This document shows positions 15,180-23,159 of a DNA stretch of 33,535 bases, piece after piece (position 1 is the first letter of the stretch; each line of letters opens with the position of its first letter). The DNA comes from Flavobacteriales bacterium (lineage in GTDB: Bacteria; Bacteroidota; Bacteroidia; UBA10329), in the NCBI GenBank assembly GCA_018402015.1, contig JAGYJL010000028.1, forward strand, positions 1 to 33,535. The letters run 5' to 3'. The translations under genes and the position numbers were made by a program. The notes beneath the pieces were generated by a model. The model saw nothing but the letters and a program-made list of their open reading frames with translations. It ran no database searches and had not been told where the DNA came from.

Positions 15180-15214
15180 AAAGCGAAGAGATTCCTCGTT
15201 CCTCGGAATGACAA
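15180..15214. repeat. Intergenic repeat with ATTCC...GGAAT hairpin
   Basis: The sequence GAGATTCCTCGTTCCTCGGAATGACA is a member of an interspersed intergenic repeat type seen in many Bacteroidota and other genomes. Inverted arms ATTCC and GGAAT are visible. It lies between the NUDIX gene and the transglutaminase gene and creates a false N-terminal extension of the former. Confidence 0.55.
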
Positions 15215-15257
15215 ACGTCAGAGAATTTTACTGGAAGAGCTTTCACCATTAACAGAC

Positions 15258-15265
15258 TAACTTTG
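15258..15265 (+). promoter_or_regulatory. -7 box (TAACTTTG) for the transglutaminase gene
   Basis: An exact TAnnTTTG match 18 bp before the ATG at 15284. It overlaps the alternative TTG start at 15263, which therefore is probably not a translation start. Confidence 0.5.
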
Positions 15266-15283
15266 TCTCAACAAATTGTGCAG

Positions 15284-15952
15284 ATGGATACGTACGGACC
15301 CGAACATTTAAAAGCAACATTCTACTTAGACAGCGACAATCCCGAAGTTGTTGCGTTTGCCAAACAAAGCATTGGCGATGCAACAACAGACAAGGAAAAG
15401 GCTGTGAAGTTGTACTATGCCGTTCGCGATGGGTTCCGCTACAACCCTTACAACCTACGCATGAAGCCTGAAGAGGTGACCGCGAGTCACCTACTGCGCG
15501 CTGGCGATGGCCATTGCATTGATAAGGCCATCTTCTTGGCTGCTTGCGCCCGCGCTGTGGGCATTCCATCGCGTTTAGAGTTTGCTGATGTGATCAACCA
15601 CATAAGCAGCGAAAAATTTGTGGAGATGCTGAAGAGCGATGTCTTTGCCATGCACGGGATCACCCAACTTTATATTGATGGTAAGTGGGTAAAATGCACG
15701 CCAGCCTTCAATAAGGAGTTGTGCATGCTATTCAATGTAGAACCGTTGGAGTTTGACGGGGTAACAGATAGCATGTTCCACGAGTTCGATAACAAACACA
15801 ACAAATTCATGGAATACGTAGCGCAGCATGGCGTGTTCGATGACTTTCCGCGCGAATATTTCGTGGCCGTGATGGTGCTCAACTACCCACATCTGTTCAG
15901 TTACGGGCAGCTTAGAGGGTTGTTGGTAGACGAGCATGCGCCCGTTTCGTAA
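15284..15952 (+). CDS. Transglutaminase-like domain protein
   Basis: A 222-residue protein of the bacterial transglutaminase-like (cysteine-protease fold) superfamily. GDGHCIDKA supplies the nucleophile Cys78, MHGITQLYIDGKWV supplies His124, and CTPAFNK supplies Asn143 in place of the usual Asp. Many members act as peptidases or amidases; the substrate here is unknown. It has no signal peptide. The ATG at 15284 is chosen over the TTG at 15263 because a -7 promoter box overlaps the latter. It is monocistronic, and directly after its stop a long tandem-repeat array begins. Confidence 0.85.
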   Translation: MDTYGPEHLKATFYLDSDNPEVVAFAKQSIGDATTDKEKAVKLYYAVRDGFRYNPYNLRMKPEEVTASHLLRAGDGHCIDKAIFLAACARAVGIPSRLEFADVINHISSEKFVEMLKSDVFAMHGITQLYIDGKWVKCTPAFNKELCMLFNVEPLEFDGVTDSMFHEFDNKHNKFMEYVAQHGVFDDFPREYFVAVMVLNYPHLFSYGQLRGLLVDEHAPVS

Positions 15953-15964
15953 AATAGCCCTGAA

Positions 15965-16355
15965 TTCGGTTCGAAATCGGTCAATCTGACCTCCGTTTCG
16001 CCCTTTTCGATTCGGAAATCGGTCATCCGACCTCTATTTTGCCCCTTTGATTCGGAAATCGGTCAATCCGACCCTGTTTGTCGCTTACGAGTCCGTAAGG
16101 CACTGTTCAGAGCTCATTTTGTACGCTTACGGGCCTGTGGCAATTGTTCAGACCTCATTTTGTATGCTTACGGGGTCTGTCAGAGGCAAATCTCGGGATC
16201 CTCCATTTGGACGTTGACAGGTCTGCTCAGGAGGGCAAACTGCCCCCATTTGAACATTGACAGGTCTGTCAGAGGGCAAACTGACTTCCATTTGGACAGT
16301 GACAGGTCTGCTCGGTGGAGGGCAAACTGACCTCCATTGACGTTGACAGATGGCG
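15965..16355. repeat. Imperfect ~41-bp tandem repeat array (about 9 units)
   Basis: A conserved core of the form CTGACCTCCATTTTG recurs at about 15987, 16028, 16069, 16109, 16150, 16197, 16241, 16282 and 16328, giving spacings of 40, 41, 41, 41 and then 41-47 bp. Three sub-types occur in order: units with ATTCGGAAATCGGTCAATCC, units with GCTTACGG...TTCAGACCTC, and units with TTGACAGGTCTG...GGCAAACTGAC. The first sub-type contains the palindrome GGTCA-ATC-TGACC. The array occupies the whole space between two convergent genes (transglutaminase and DUF2520). No gene is visible in it. It is not a CRISPR, since no invariant repeat alternates with unique spacers. Confidence 0.8.
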
Positions 16356-16360
16356 TAACC

Positions 16361-17131
16361 TTACTGATGCATCTTGATGATGCTCGCTCAGACGTCTGCG
16401 AGTTTTTTGAGTTCGAGAAAGCTTCTCCAGCATGTCGAGGTGTTCTTGCATCATCTCTGGTATGCCGTTGCGCTTATGCACCGGTCTGCAAGGCTTTGGG
16501 ATGGTCGGTTAGAATGTTGGCGGCAGTCTTCTTGATAAGAGGTTTGAGGATGTCGAGACTCATGCCGTTCTTCTCCAGAATTTCTTCGACAATGCGTAGA
16601 AATGACTGGTGAAAATTGCAGGCAAAAACAGCTGCAATGTGTGCGATCTACGTTGCTCGAACTCAAAACCTGAACGTTATCGCTGGATAGAACGCGCCAG
16701 TTCCAGCATGCCTTCGTTCCACTTGGAATTTCTTCAATGCAGAACGGTACTTCTTCATGTTCACTTCCGAACCCCGATGCATGGTCTGCAAGGGGTAGAA
16801 AAACCCCAATCTGTCCGAAGCATCGCCCAAAGCCGACATCGAACTGAACCAGATGTATGCACCACCACTTTCCCGGGGGCAGAAGATCCTGCTGGCCACT
16901 CTCTGGCAATGGCATCGTCCTTCACCGTAACGATCACAATGTCCGTTTCGGGTCCGGAATGGCCTTGAAATCGGTGGTGAACTGACAGCCTAACTCAAAG
17001 CCCAAGCGTTCGCCCTGTTTTTCATCCCTACACGAGCAGCAGCAACTGTTGCCCGACCGCTTCAGCGCCTTCCTAAGTGAAAGGCCACATGTCCAGCACC
17101 TATAAGGACTACACTTTGGTTCGAGAGGCAT
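16361..17131 (-). pseudogene. DUF2520 / Rossmann-like oxidoreductase, frame-broken
   Basis: Reconstructed across at least four frameshifts. The start ATG at 17131 is followed, one frame over, by VVLIGAGHVAFHL, a Rossmann GxGxxA loop, then KALKRSGN, RDEKQGERL and GCQFTTDFKAIPD. Next come ASRIFCP, SALGD, FYPLQTMHRGSEVNM and DNVQVLSS, then a C-terminal segment with EMMQEHLDMLEKL and final stop at 16361-16363. This is the order of the DUF2520 domain protein conserved as a single copy in most Bacteroidota, a predicted NADP-binding oxidoreductase of unknown substrate. The overall length, 771 bp, equals an intact gene of about 256 codons. Conserved length with scattered indels argues for sequence error over decay. 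Its first bases are duplicated at 17772. Confidence 0.75.
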
Positions 17132-17158
17132 GGTGCGAAGTTAGTAGAACACAGATTT
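17115..17158. repeat. Direct repeat copy 1 (44-45 bp), overlaps DUF2520 start
   Basis: TTTGGTTCGAGAGGCATGG and the bases after it, to AGAACACAGATTT, are repeated at 17772-17816 with about four differences. This copy contains the DUF2520 start codon (CAT at 17129-17131). Confidence 0.85.
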
Positions 17159-17216
17159 AATCGATCAAACGGATTTTCGCTGATATTAAGACCTTACCAT
17201 TGCAAACAAATTATTC

Positions 17217-17424
17217 ATGGCAAAGAGTGTTCAATATATAGTTGATGATGCAGGCAAGAAGAAGTCTCGCGATCATTCCGTTCGAATGGCAAAAACAGCG
17301 CAAGAAATTGGACGAGTTGCAGAATAAATTGATGGCTCAGACCATCACCGAAGGCGTTTGAAATGAAGAATGCGCAGAAAAAGGAAAGGAACTAAAAACC
17401 TGTCTGATTTAATACGAATGTTAA
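17217..17424 (+). pseudogene. Antitoxin of a RelE-type toxin-antitoxin pair, frame-broken
   Basis: The ATG at 17217 opens MAKSVQYIVDDAGKKKS, then the frame shifts to AIIPFEWQKQRKKLDELQNK (29 open codons) and again to segments resembling EMKNAQKKGKELK and a final L-S-D-F-I-N-E-C before TAA at 17422-17424. The pattern, an N-terminal beta-strand YIVDDAGKK followed by a helical region and an acidic-basic tail, matches the small antitoxins paired with RelE/ParE toxins in Bacteroidota. About 69 residues. The toxin start overlaps its end, as in classical type II operons. Autoregulation of the operon by the antitoxin is expected from the family but no operator was identified. Confidence 0.6.
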
Positions 17425-17805
17425 GGTAAAGCTGGCAAGGGCTTTCAGCGGCAGGCCAAGAAACTCATCAAGAAATTCCTTCCTCAAAAGGAATTATGAG
17501 ACCTTGAGACCGAACTTACTGAAAACCTGAGCACGGCACACCGCTCGGTCAGAATGTATCTGGTCATCTGTTTGAAAATTTCTGCCAAAAGGAAAAGGCA
17601 AAAGCGGTGGCAGCTAGGGTAATCACCTATTTGGAGACCGTTCTAAATATTGAAGAAACGACCGTTACCTTATTACGCATCTACACAAGAGCGAAACAGT
17701 GCCATAATTACCAATAAGGAACTTTCAGGCCGTATCAAGAACCTTGACCAGCAACTGATAAGCACAACGTTTTTGGTTCGAGAGGCATGGTGCGAAGGTA
17801 GTTAG
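17418..17805 (+). pseudogene. RelE/ParE-family toxin, frame-broken
   Basis: Reconstructed across frames: AKGFQRQAKKLIKKF at the N-terminus, LETELTEN, then SAKGKGKSGG followed by ARVITYLETVL, ETTVTLL, and finally TITNKELSGRIKNLDQQL. The order AKKLxKK - GKGKSGGARVITY - LLxIYxKxE - TNKEL is the signature of Bacteroidota RelE-type mRNA interferase toxins, which cleave ribosome-bound mRNA. About 115-120 residues. The last frame runs past the expected end near 17757 into the second direct repeat and stops at 17803-17805, so the natural C-terminus may have been lost or blurred by an indel. The ATG at 17418 overlaps the antitoxin stop. Confidence 0.65.
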
Positions 17806-17816
17806 AACACGGATTT
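17772..17816. repeat. Direct repeat copy 2 (44-45 bp)
   Basis: A near copy of 17115-17158, including the bases that form the DUF2520 start codon, now on the far side of the toxin gene. On the minus strand it reads ATGCCTCTCGAACCAAAAAC before diverging, i.e. a truncated second 5' end of DUF2520. Confidence 0.85.
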
Positions 17817-17892
17817 TGCGGATTGAACAGATAAAAAGTGACTTTATTTTATATCTGTTCAAATCAGTTTCATCAGTGCAATCAGTGTTCTA
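17803..17892. repeat. Long imperfect inverted repeat downstream of ccmF
   Basis: The left arm TAGAACACGGATT...GATTGAACAGAT (17803-17832) is mirrored by ATCTGTTCAAATC...AATCAGTGTTCTA (17853-17892). The pattern of repeated (C)ACnGATT units resembles interspersed intergenic repeats of Bacteroidota. It overlaps the second direct repeat and the ccmF stop codon and could serve as a transcription terminator for the ccm operon. Confidence 0.7.
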
Positions 17893-20296
17893 CGCCTTCA
17901 ACCTCCTTCGTATCGCCATCACCGTACCGATGATCATCACCAAGCAACCCGCCCAAAGGATGTTGATCCACGGGAAGATCATGGCTTTCATCACGATGAA
18001 TTCCCTGTAAGCATCTGGCTTTTCGTAGAGTGCAATTTCGGCTTTACCTTCATCGGGCAACACCTTATTGAGTATCAATCGAAATCCTAGATCCTCCATT
18101 TCTGCCGGAATTGGAATGGCCATGCGGTCACGAATCACGTACACGGGTGTTAGCTGCGTTCTCTTTCCAGAGATGTCTAGCGCAGTAAGGTCGGCTGCCA
18201 CGGCAATATCGCCTTCCTGCAGCTCGTATTTCGTGCGGTCTACATCGAGGTTGAAACCGTTGAAGATGATCAGCGCCTGCCCTGCAAAAAGGGTATCGCC
18301 AGGTGCCAACTGCTTGGTGCTGGTGTTCTTGTATTCCTCTGGCTCTTGCTTGGCCTCTTCGGTTTCTACCTCTGCGTAGGTTACAAAACTGTAGATGTCC
18401 TTATGGCCGAAGTGCTTGGTGTCTGGTTCTGCCACATTGCCCATTCGTGGATTTGTCTGAACCCGAGGATAGAGCGAGAACTCCAGATTATAACCGTTCT
18501 CGGTCTTCGTCAGATAATCCACTTGATAGAAAACGTTCACGCCTTCCTTCTTCTTGCCCACATAGGTCACGAAATATTCAGCCATACGAAGCGTGTCTCC
18601 CTTCATCATAAGGATGTTTTCCCGATTGCTGAAATCGCCCTCTGAACCTAGACTTTCCACATCCGTTCCAGACGTATTCATGGAAATGACCTGGGTTTTG
18701 GATGTGCTGAGGAAGGCTCCAAGTAAGATCATCCCAAATCCGATGTGCGCCACTGATGCCCCAGCGATCTTCATTTTGCCTTTCAGCAGTTTCAACCAAT
18801 AGTACGTATTGGCGAAAATGAGGAAGAGCGATGTGAACAACATGGCGATGTACAGCACATTGCGATAATGCATGGCATAACCGATCAGACCTGTGAAGAT
18901 CAACGACACCAAAAACGGAATTGTAAGACCTTTAGTGATCTGCTGCGGCTCAGTCTTTTTGTATTTAAAATACTGCGTGACCGCAATAAGAATGGACAAC
19001 ATGATGGCCAGCGGAACCTGAAAACTGTTGTAATGCGCAATCGGATCGAGCGGTGGCGCCAAGTTGGTTCCGAAGAGTTTGTTCCACACCGGAATGGAGG
19101 TGGTGAACATGATCTGGAAAGAGGAAATGACCAGTACCAGTGCTCCAATGAACATCCAGAACTCACGCGAGTAAAGGCTATCCTCATCTTTCGATTTTGG
19201 AATTTCCTTCCAACGGACGATGAGCAGAATGATGGCAAGAAAAAGGAACGCCAAGAGGTAAACCAACAGCTGACCAGACATTCCAAGATCGGTGAACGCG
19301 TGTACCGAAGTATCGCCCAAAATTCCACTTCGCGTGAGGAAGGTGGAATAGAGAATGAGGATGAAGGTGGAAACCGTCAGCACAAAGGTCATGATGAGCG
19401 ATTGTCCACGGTTCTTCTGAATAACCATGACATGGGCCGCACCAACAAGTGTGATCCATGGAACGAGACTTGAATTCTCCACAGGGTCCCACGCCCAAAA
19501 TCCACCGAAACTCAAGGCTTCATAGGCCCACGCACCGCCCATCAGAATGCCCGTTCCGAGTATCATCACTCCGAAGAAGGTCCATGGCAAAGCAGGCTTC
19601 ATCCATTCGGTATATTTTTTCTTCCAAAGTCCGGCTACAGGAAGGCAAATGTGGAACAAGCGTGCTGGCGAAACCAAGGGAACAGTGTGGGTGGATGAAT
19701 GGTCATCCAATAGTTCTGAAGCAATGATTGAGTCCTGGCCATCCAATCTATCCAAGTAGCTGGCGTTCTGTAGGGAAGGCAGATTCATGAAATCGGGATG
19801 CTCAGTTGTAAGAGAAATGGCGCTTCCAATGCGAATCACATCGCCCAGGTTCACACCCAAAACCATCGATACCAAGAACATCTGCACCATGGCAAACACC
19901 GGACATGACAGGTGCTTCCAAGTTTTGCTGTTTTTAAGGATGGCGCTACACGGCATGCCAGAACAGCCAAAGCAAGAAGCTTCCCTCCTCCTGTCCTTCC
20001 CAAAAGCTGAGAGTATGTAGCGCATGGGCATTTCAGGAATTGGAATGCTGCCATACATAATGGTACTGAACATGCCATTGTACAGCATGTAAAGCAATGT
20101 GCCGATAATGCTGAAAACCGATATGATGTGTGGGCTGAAAGCCATGAAAGCAGTTTCCACTCGCTGAAAGCTGCGTCATTCTGATGCAAACGCATAACCG
20201 ACAGCAGCAACCAATGCCGAAACAAAACGCGATGATGATGCTGAGCTGACCGAGTTGGCCTGCCCAAAGATGTTCTCCGATGTAGTTTATTTCCAT
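17890..20296 (-). CDS. ccmF: Cytochrome c biogenesis protein CcmF/CcsA family, N-terminal region frameshifted
   Basis: A large multi-pass membrane protein that delivers haem to apocytochrome c at the outer face of the cytoplasmic membrane. From 20160 down to 17890 (756 residues) the frame is open; it contains the Trp-rich haem-binding WWD motif FGGFWAWDPVENSSLVPW and many hydrophobic helices, with a periplasmic domain near the C-terminus and a final helix. The true start is the ATG at 20296 (MEINYIGEHLWAGQLGQL), which shares a base with the ccmE stop (TAATG). Between 20250 and 20160, and again near 19960-20010 where YILSAFWEGQEG...FLLWLFWHAV is split over two frames, there are indels. Net length about 802 codons. 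Last gene of the ccmBCDEF operon. Confidence 0.88.
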
Positions 20297-20714
20297 TAGG
20301 TATTGGCGCCTTCTGCGGTGAATTCTTGCATTTCACCCGGTTGTCCTTCGTTGTATTTCGAAGGGCACTTCATCAGAATCTTAGATGCTTGAAACGTGTC
20401 GTTCCGTATTTCCCAACCAGCACGATCTGCTCAGACCGCTCAAAATCCTGCGGCTTTGAGCCCGCAAAAATGTACCCAATTGCTCTTCACCGTTATTATC
20501 GATCATGTGGAAAGCGAACAGATTCGCATCCACCTCAGGGTCATAGGTCATCTCGGCCTCCTTATTCAGTTGGCCAACCACGTGATATCTTCCAGGATTT
20601 TCCATCGCCTCGCTGAAGTTCGAATATGTACCGCTATCCGAAACCGTACTCAATATCGCCCCAATGGCAATGGCAAGTTGACAATGATGGCTAAGATGTG
20701 TGTGTTTTCTTCAT
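20296..20714 (-). pseudogene. ccmE: Cytochrome c maturation protein CcmE, frame-broken
   Basis: CcmE is the periplasmic haem chaperone that carries haem between CcmC and CcmF. The start at 20714 reads MKKTH, then one frame over ILAIIV and AIAIGAILS, the N-terminal membrane anchor. The open segment 20653-20381 gives DSGTYSNFSEAMENPGRYHV, VGQLNKEAEMTYDP and FHMIDNNGEE, the OB-fold body. The C-terminus, KCPSKYNEGQPGEMQEF, is in another frame and contains the KxxxKY-like stretch, ending at TAA 20296-20298. The haem-attaching His/Tyr of canonical CcmE falls in this region and appears as the SKYNEGQ segment typical of Bacteroidota. It overlaps the ccmF start by one base. Confidence 0.78.
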
Positions 20715-20914
20715 TTCTCCTCTTTCAATCTTGGTCAACCTGCGGTCGATGGTTATGAGAACAACCAAACCGATGAAACGACGCGATGACGCCTACAACC
20801 ACATATATTTTTCCGTTTTCATGAAGAATATCTGCCATTTCACGTCTTGAGCAAAAGCAGGAGTCAGGCAAAAAAGCTATAAGGCCAAACAAGTATTCTC
20901 ATCAAACTTTTCAT
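20710..20914 (-). pseudogene. ccmD: CcmD-family small membrane protein, frame-broken
   Basis: A short protein of about 65-70 residues between ccmC and ccmE. The start at 20914 (MKSLMRILV) leads to a signal-like segment, then MADILHENGKIYVVVGVIAS, the conserved start of Bacteroidota CcmD proteins, followed in a shifted frame by a hydrophobic helix and a basic tail (LTKIER). CcmD helps release holo-CcmE from CcmC in System I. The end is uncertain because the final codons merge with the ccmE start in the current frame. Confidence 0.65.
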
Positions 20915-20957
20915 CGAGTAACTATCTTTTATTGCATATACAAAGTCTTGGAATTGC

Positions 20958-21025
20958 GTCACCCTGAACTTGTTTCAGGGTCTTAATGAGCGGGTTGAAA
21001 GATGCTGAAACAAGTTCAGCATGAC
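20958..21025. repeat. Interspersed inverted repeat (CCCTGAAC / GTTTCAGGG type)
   Basis: Two linked palindromes, CCCTGAACTTGTTTCAGGG and GCTGAAACAAGTTCAGC, which are together an inverted repeat of each other (GTCAYSCTGAACTTGTTTCAG form). Elements of this type are scattered between genes in many Bacteroidota genomes. It lies between ccmC and ccmD. Confidence 0.7.
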
Positions 21026-21090
21026 CGAACCTGTTGTTGCCGTTTGGAAATTGAGACCTCGTTGTTCATTTCACCAATTCATTTTTCTTC

Positions 21091-21760
21091 TCAATCGATT
21101 TCATCCGAACTCTCGATAGCCATCAACCAAACGCCCAAAAGCGTCCAACCGATAATACGGATAGAAACGTTTCATGTTATTATTGAGGTCAACCACCGAA
21201 ACCGGGATTTCCTCCGTTACCGATGTAAATCCGTCGGTCATTCGCGGCAGCACCATGATAAAAACCATGAACATGATATAGGCGAAGATGTTGTAAACGG
21301 CCGGAAACACGTCCACGTTTCTGCTCGTCCATGCTTCCACGCAAAACGGTGTAAGCCAGATAAACAAGCATTCCCATAGCAACGCCATTCAATTTGGCAT
21401 CGCCTGTCCAATATGTTCCCAAGCATTCTTAGCCCAAAGCATGCCGGTAAGCAATCCAGCGCCCATGAAAAGCGCCACGTTTATTCCTTCTTCAGAAGCG
21501 ATAATGTCAGGAACGTTCATCGCCTTTGGCAAGGTGAATGATGCTGTGTGGGGACCAACGAAGCGGTGAGAATCATCATCATCCTGAACCATTGTGTTAC
21601 ATGGTAGTACAGGTTTCTAATTGTTTCGGTGCAGAATCGGCAACTTCTGGAACGTCTAAGATCATCCTAGCGGTCAGGAGAAAAAGACAAGCACAATGGC
21701 AATCCACTTCCACCAGGCCAGTCCCAAAATCTGTGTTGACAGTTTCTCCGATCTCTGCAT
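21091..21760 (-). pseudogene. ccmC: Haem exporter/handling protein CcmC, frame-broken
   Basis: A polytopic membrane protein that loads haem onto CcmE. Reconstructed start at 21760 (MQRSEKLSTQILGLAWWKW), then MILDVPEVADSAPKQL, RNLYYHV, GLLTGMLWAKNAW followed one frame over by GTYWTGDAKLNG, the Trp-rich haem motif of CcmC. Next are VYLAYTVLRGSMDEQKRGR, AVYNIFAYIMFMVFIMVLP, DLNNNMKRF and a last helix GWTLLGVWLMAIESSDEID ending near 21091. Six transmembrane segments are recognisable. At least four indels. It lies 37 bp downstream of ccmB on the same strand. Confidence 0.8.
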
Positions 21761-21797
21761 CGATGTATGGGTAATTTAGATACGTTTTACCCTCTTT

Positions 21798-22443
21798 TTA
21801 ATCGCGCCAAAGGTAGGGAAATAGAATATAGCTAAGTGGCCAGAACGATCACAACGACACATTAAGACAATTATAAGATTGTAGGTAGCTCACAGATGGG
21901 TCGAGACCATCAACCGCGTTCTTCGAGAATTTGATGAGTGTCATCAGGAACGGTAGCTGCACCCGGGAAACCAGGAATGGCCATTAAACTCATATTTTCC
22001 GTTTTGAAGCAAATGGCCGACATGAGTGTGAGAATGAGCGCAAACCCAGGCTTCCGAGGAAAAAGTGCCAAACCGAACATGACGCATCCTGAACCGCATC
22101 GCCAATAAATAATGTAAGCCATCAACCCAATAACCCACATAATGAGTGTATTGTAAGCCATTTTGGCTAGCACAAACGCCTGTGCAGAACTGATGCTGTA
22201 GTAGTAAAGCAGCCTTCCTTTCCGTTCTTGAATGAATGACCGGCCAACTGCATTGATGGATGCAAACAACATGATGATCCAGAAAAGCGCGTTCCAAACA
22301 GGAACAGAAGTGATCTGCCTAAAACTGAGGTAACAGACGAAAACGGTGCTGATCACATAAAGCAGCATTCCGTTCAGCGCATAGCGGTTCCGCCATTCGA
22401 GCGTGAACTCTTTCAGAAATAGGGTTTTTACCTGCTGTAGCAC
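21798..22443 (-). CDS. ccmB: Haem exporter protein CcmB, C-terminus frameshifted
   Basis: The membrane subunit of the CcmAB ABC transporter needed to release haem-loaded CcmE. Start GTG at 22443: MLQQVKTLFLKEFTLEWRNR is the typical cytoplasmic N-terminus, followed by six hydrophobic helices (e.g. FWIIMLFASINAVGRSF, LIMWVIGLMAYIIYW, FALILTLMSAI). After about residue 140 indels shift the frame; the true end can be followed to IKFSKNAVDGL, SVSYLQS and LFPYLWRD with TAA at 21798-21800. It is the first gene of ccmBCDEF. The partner ATPase CcmA and the thiol components CcmG and CcmH are not in this window. Confidence 0.85.
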
Positions 22444-22533
22444 GGGGCGAATTTACACAACATGAAATGCCTAATTTTCGCTTCGCTGAACATTGGTCCT
22501 AATCTTGTGTTTAATGCCAATAAACCAAACGCT

Positions 22534-23070
22534 ATGAAAAAACTACTCATCATTCTTTTTACCATTACAACAACAGCAGCTATGTCGCAGACAAAAACGC
22601 TTTATGACTTTACCGCCAAGACAATAGACGGAAAGGATTTCGACTTTTCGAGCCTTAAAGGCAAGAAGGTTCTTATTGTGAATACCGCCAGCAAGTGTGG
22701 CTACACTCCACAATACGCCAAATTAGAGGAGCTTTACAAGCAAATGGGTGGAGAGAAATTCGAGATCATCGGTTTCCCTGCCAATAATTTTGGTGCTCAA
22801 GAGCCTGGAAGCAATGACGAGATCGCTGGTTTCTGCCAAAAGAACTATGGCGTCACTTTTACCATGATGGAGAAGATCAGTGTGAAAGGAAAAGACCAGC
22901 ATCCACTTTACACTTGGTTAACTGAAGAAGATCAAAATGGTGTTTCTGACGATAAAGTGAAATGGAACTTTCAGAAATTCCTTATCGATGAAAACGGAAA
23001 ATTGGTAAAGTCGCTGGGGTCAGGAGTAGATCCAATGTCAAAAGACATAACCTCTTGGTTGGCAAAGTAA
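22534..23070 (+). CDS. Glutathione peroxidase family protein, exported
   Basis: A thiol peroxidase of 178 residues that reduces hydroperoxides, probably with thioredoxin because Bacteroidota generally lack glutathione. It has an N-terminal signal peptide (MKKLLIILFTITTTAAMSQ), so it acts outside the cytoplasm. The catalytic triad regions are NTASKCGYTPQY with Cys55 (cysteine not selenocysteine), FPANNFGAQEPG with the Gln, and VKWNFQKFL with the Trp. A resolving Cys is present in IAGFCQKNYG. The start at 22534 is preferred to 22462 because it begins the signal peptide; a TAATCTTG box (7 of 8 to the -7 consensus) is at 22500-22507. Confidence 0.92.
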   Translation: MKKLLIILFTITTTAAMSQTKTLYDFTAKTIDGKDFDFSSLKGKKVLIVNTASKCGYTPQYAKLEELYKQMGGEKFEIIGFPANNFGAQEPGSNDEIAGFCQKNYGVTFTMMEKISVKGKDQHPLYTWLTEEDQNGVSDDKVKWNFQKFLIDENGKLVKSLGSGVDPMSKDITSWLAK

Positions 23071-23089
23071 TTCTGAATCTGACGAACAC

Positions 23090-23125
23090 AGAAGGCACAG
23101 AGAACTCTTGATCTCTGTGCCTTCT
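23090..23125. terminator. Strong hairpin, probable terminator and interspersed repeat
   Basis: A 14-bp perfect stem, AGAAGGCACAGAGA paired with TCTCTGTGCCTTCT around an 8-base loop, directly after the glutathione peroxidase gene. The CACAGAAGGCACAGAGA sequence type is also seen as an interspersed repeat in Bacteroidota. No long T-run follows. Confidence 0.65.
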
Positions 23126-23159
23126 TCGTTTCAACCATAGTTAAAGTAAATTCGCTGTC

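Noticed and set aside
15143-15214. N-terminal extension of the NUDIX protein (MSFRGTRNLFAL)
   Set aside because: This is translation of an interspersed palindromic repeat, a known source of false extensions.
15965-16355. Possible CRISPR array
   Set aside because: The period of about 41 bp is too short for repeat plus spacer, and no segment is invariant while another is unique; no cas genes are nearby.
18868-19473. 201-codon plus-strand open frame
   Set aside because: It lies entirely antisense to the intact ccmF frame, including its haem-binding WWD motif, and has a low-complexity composition typical of a shadow frame.
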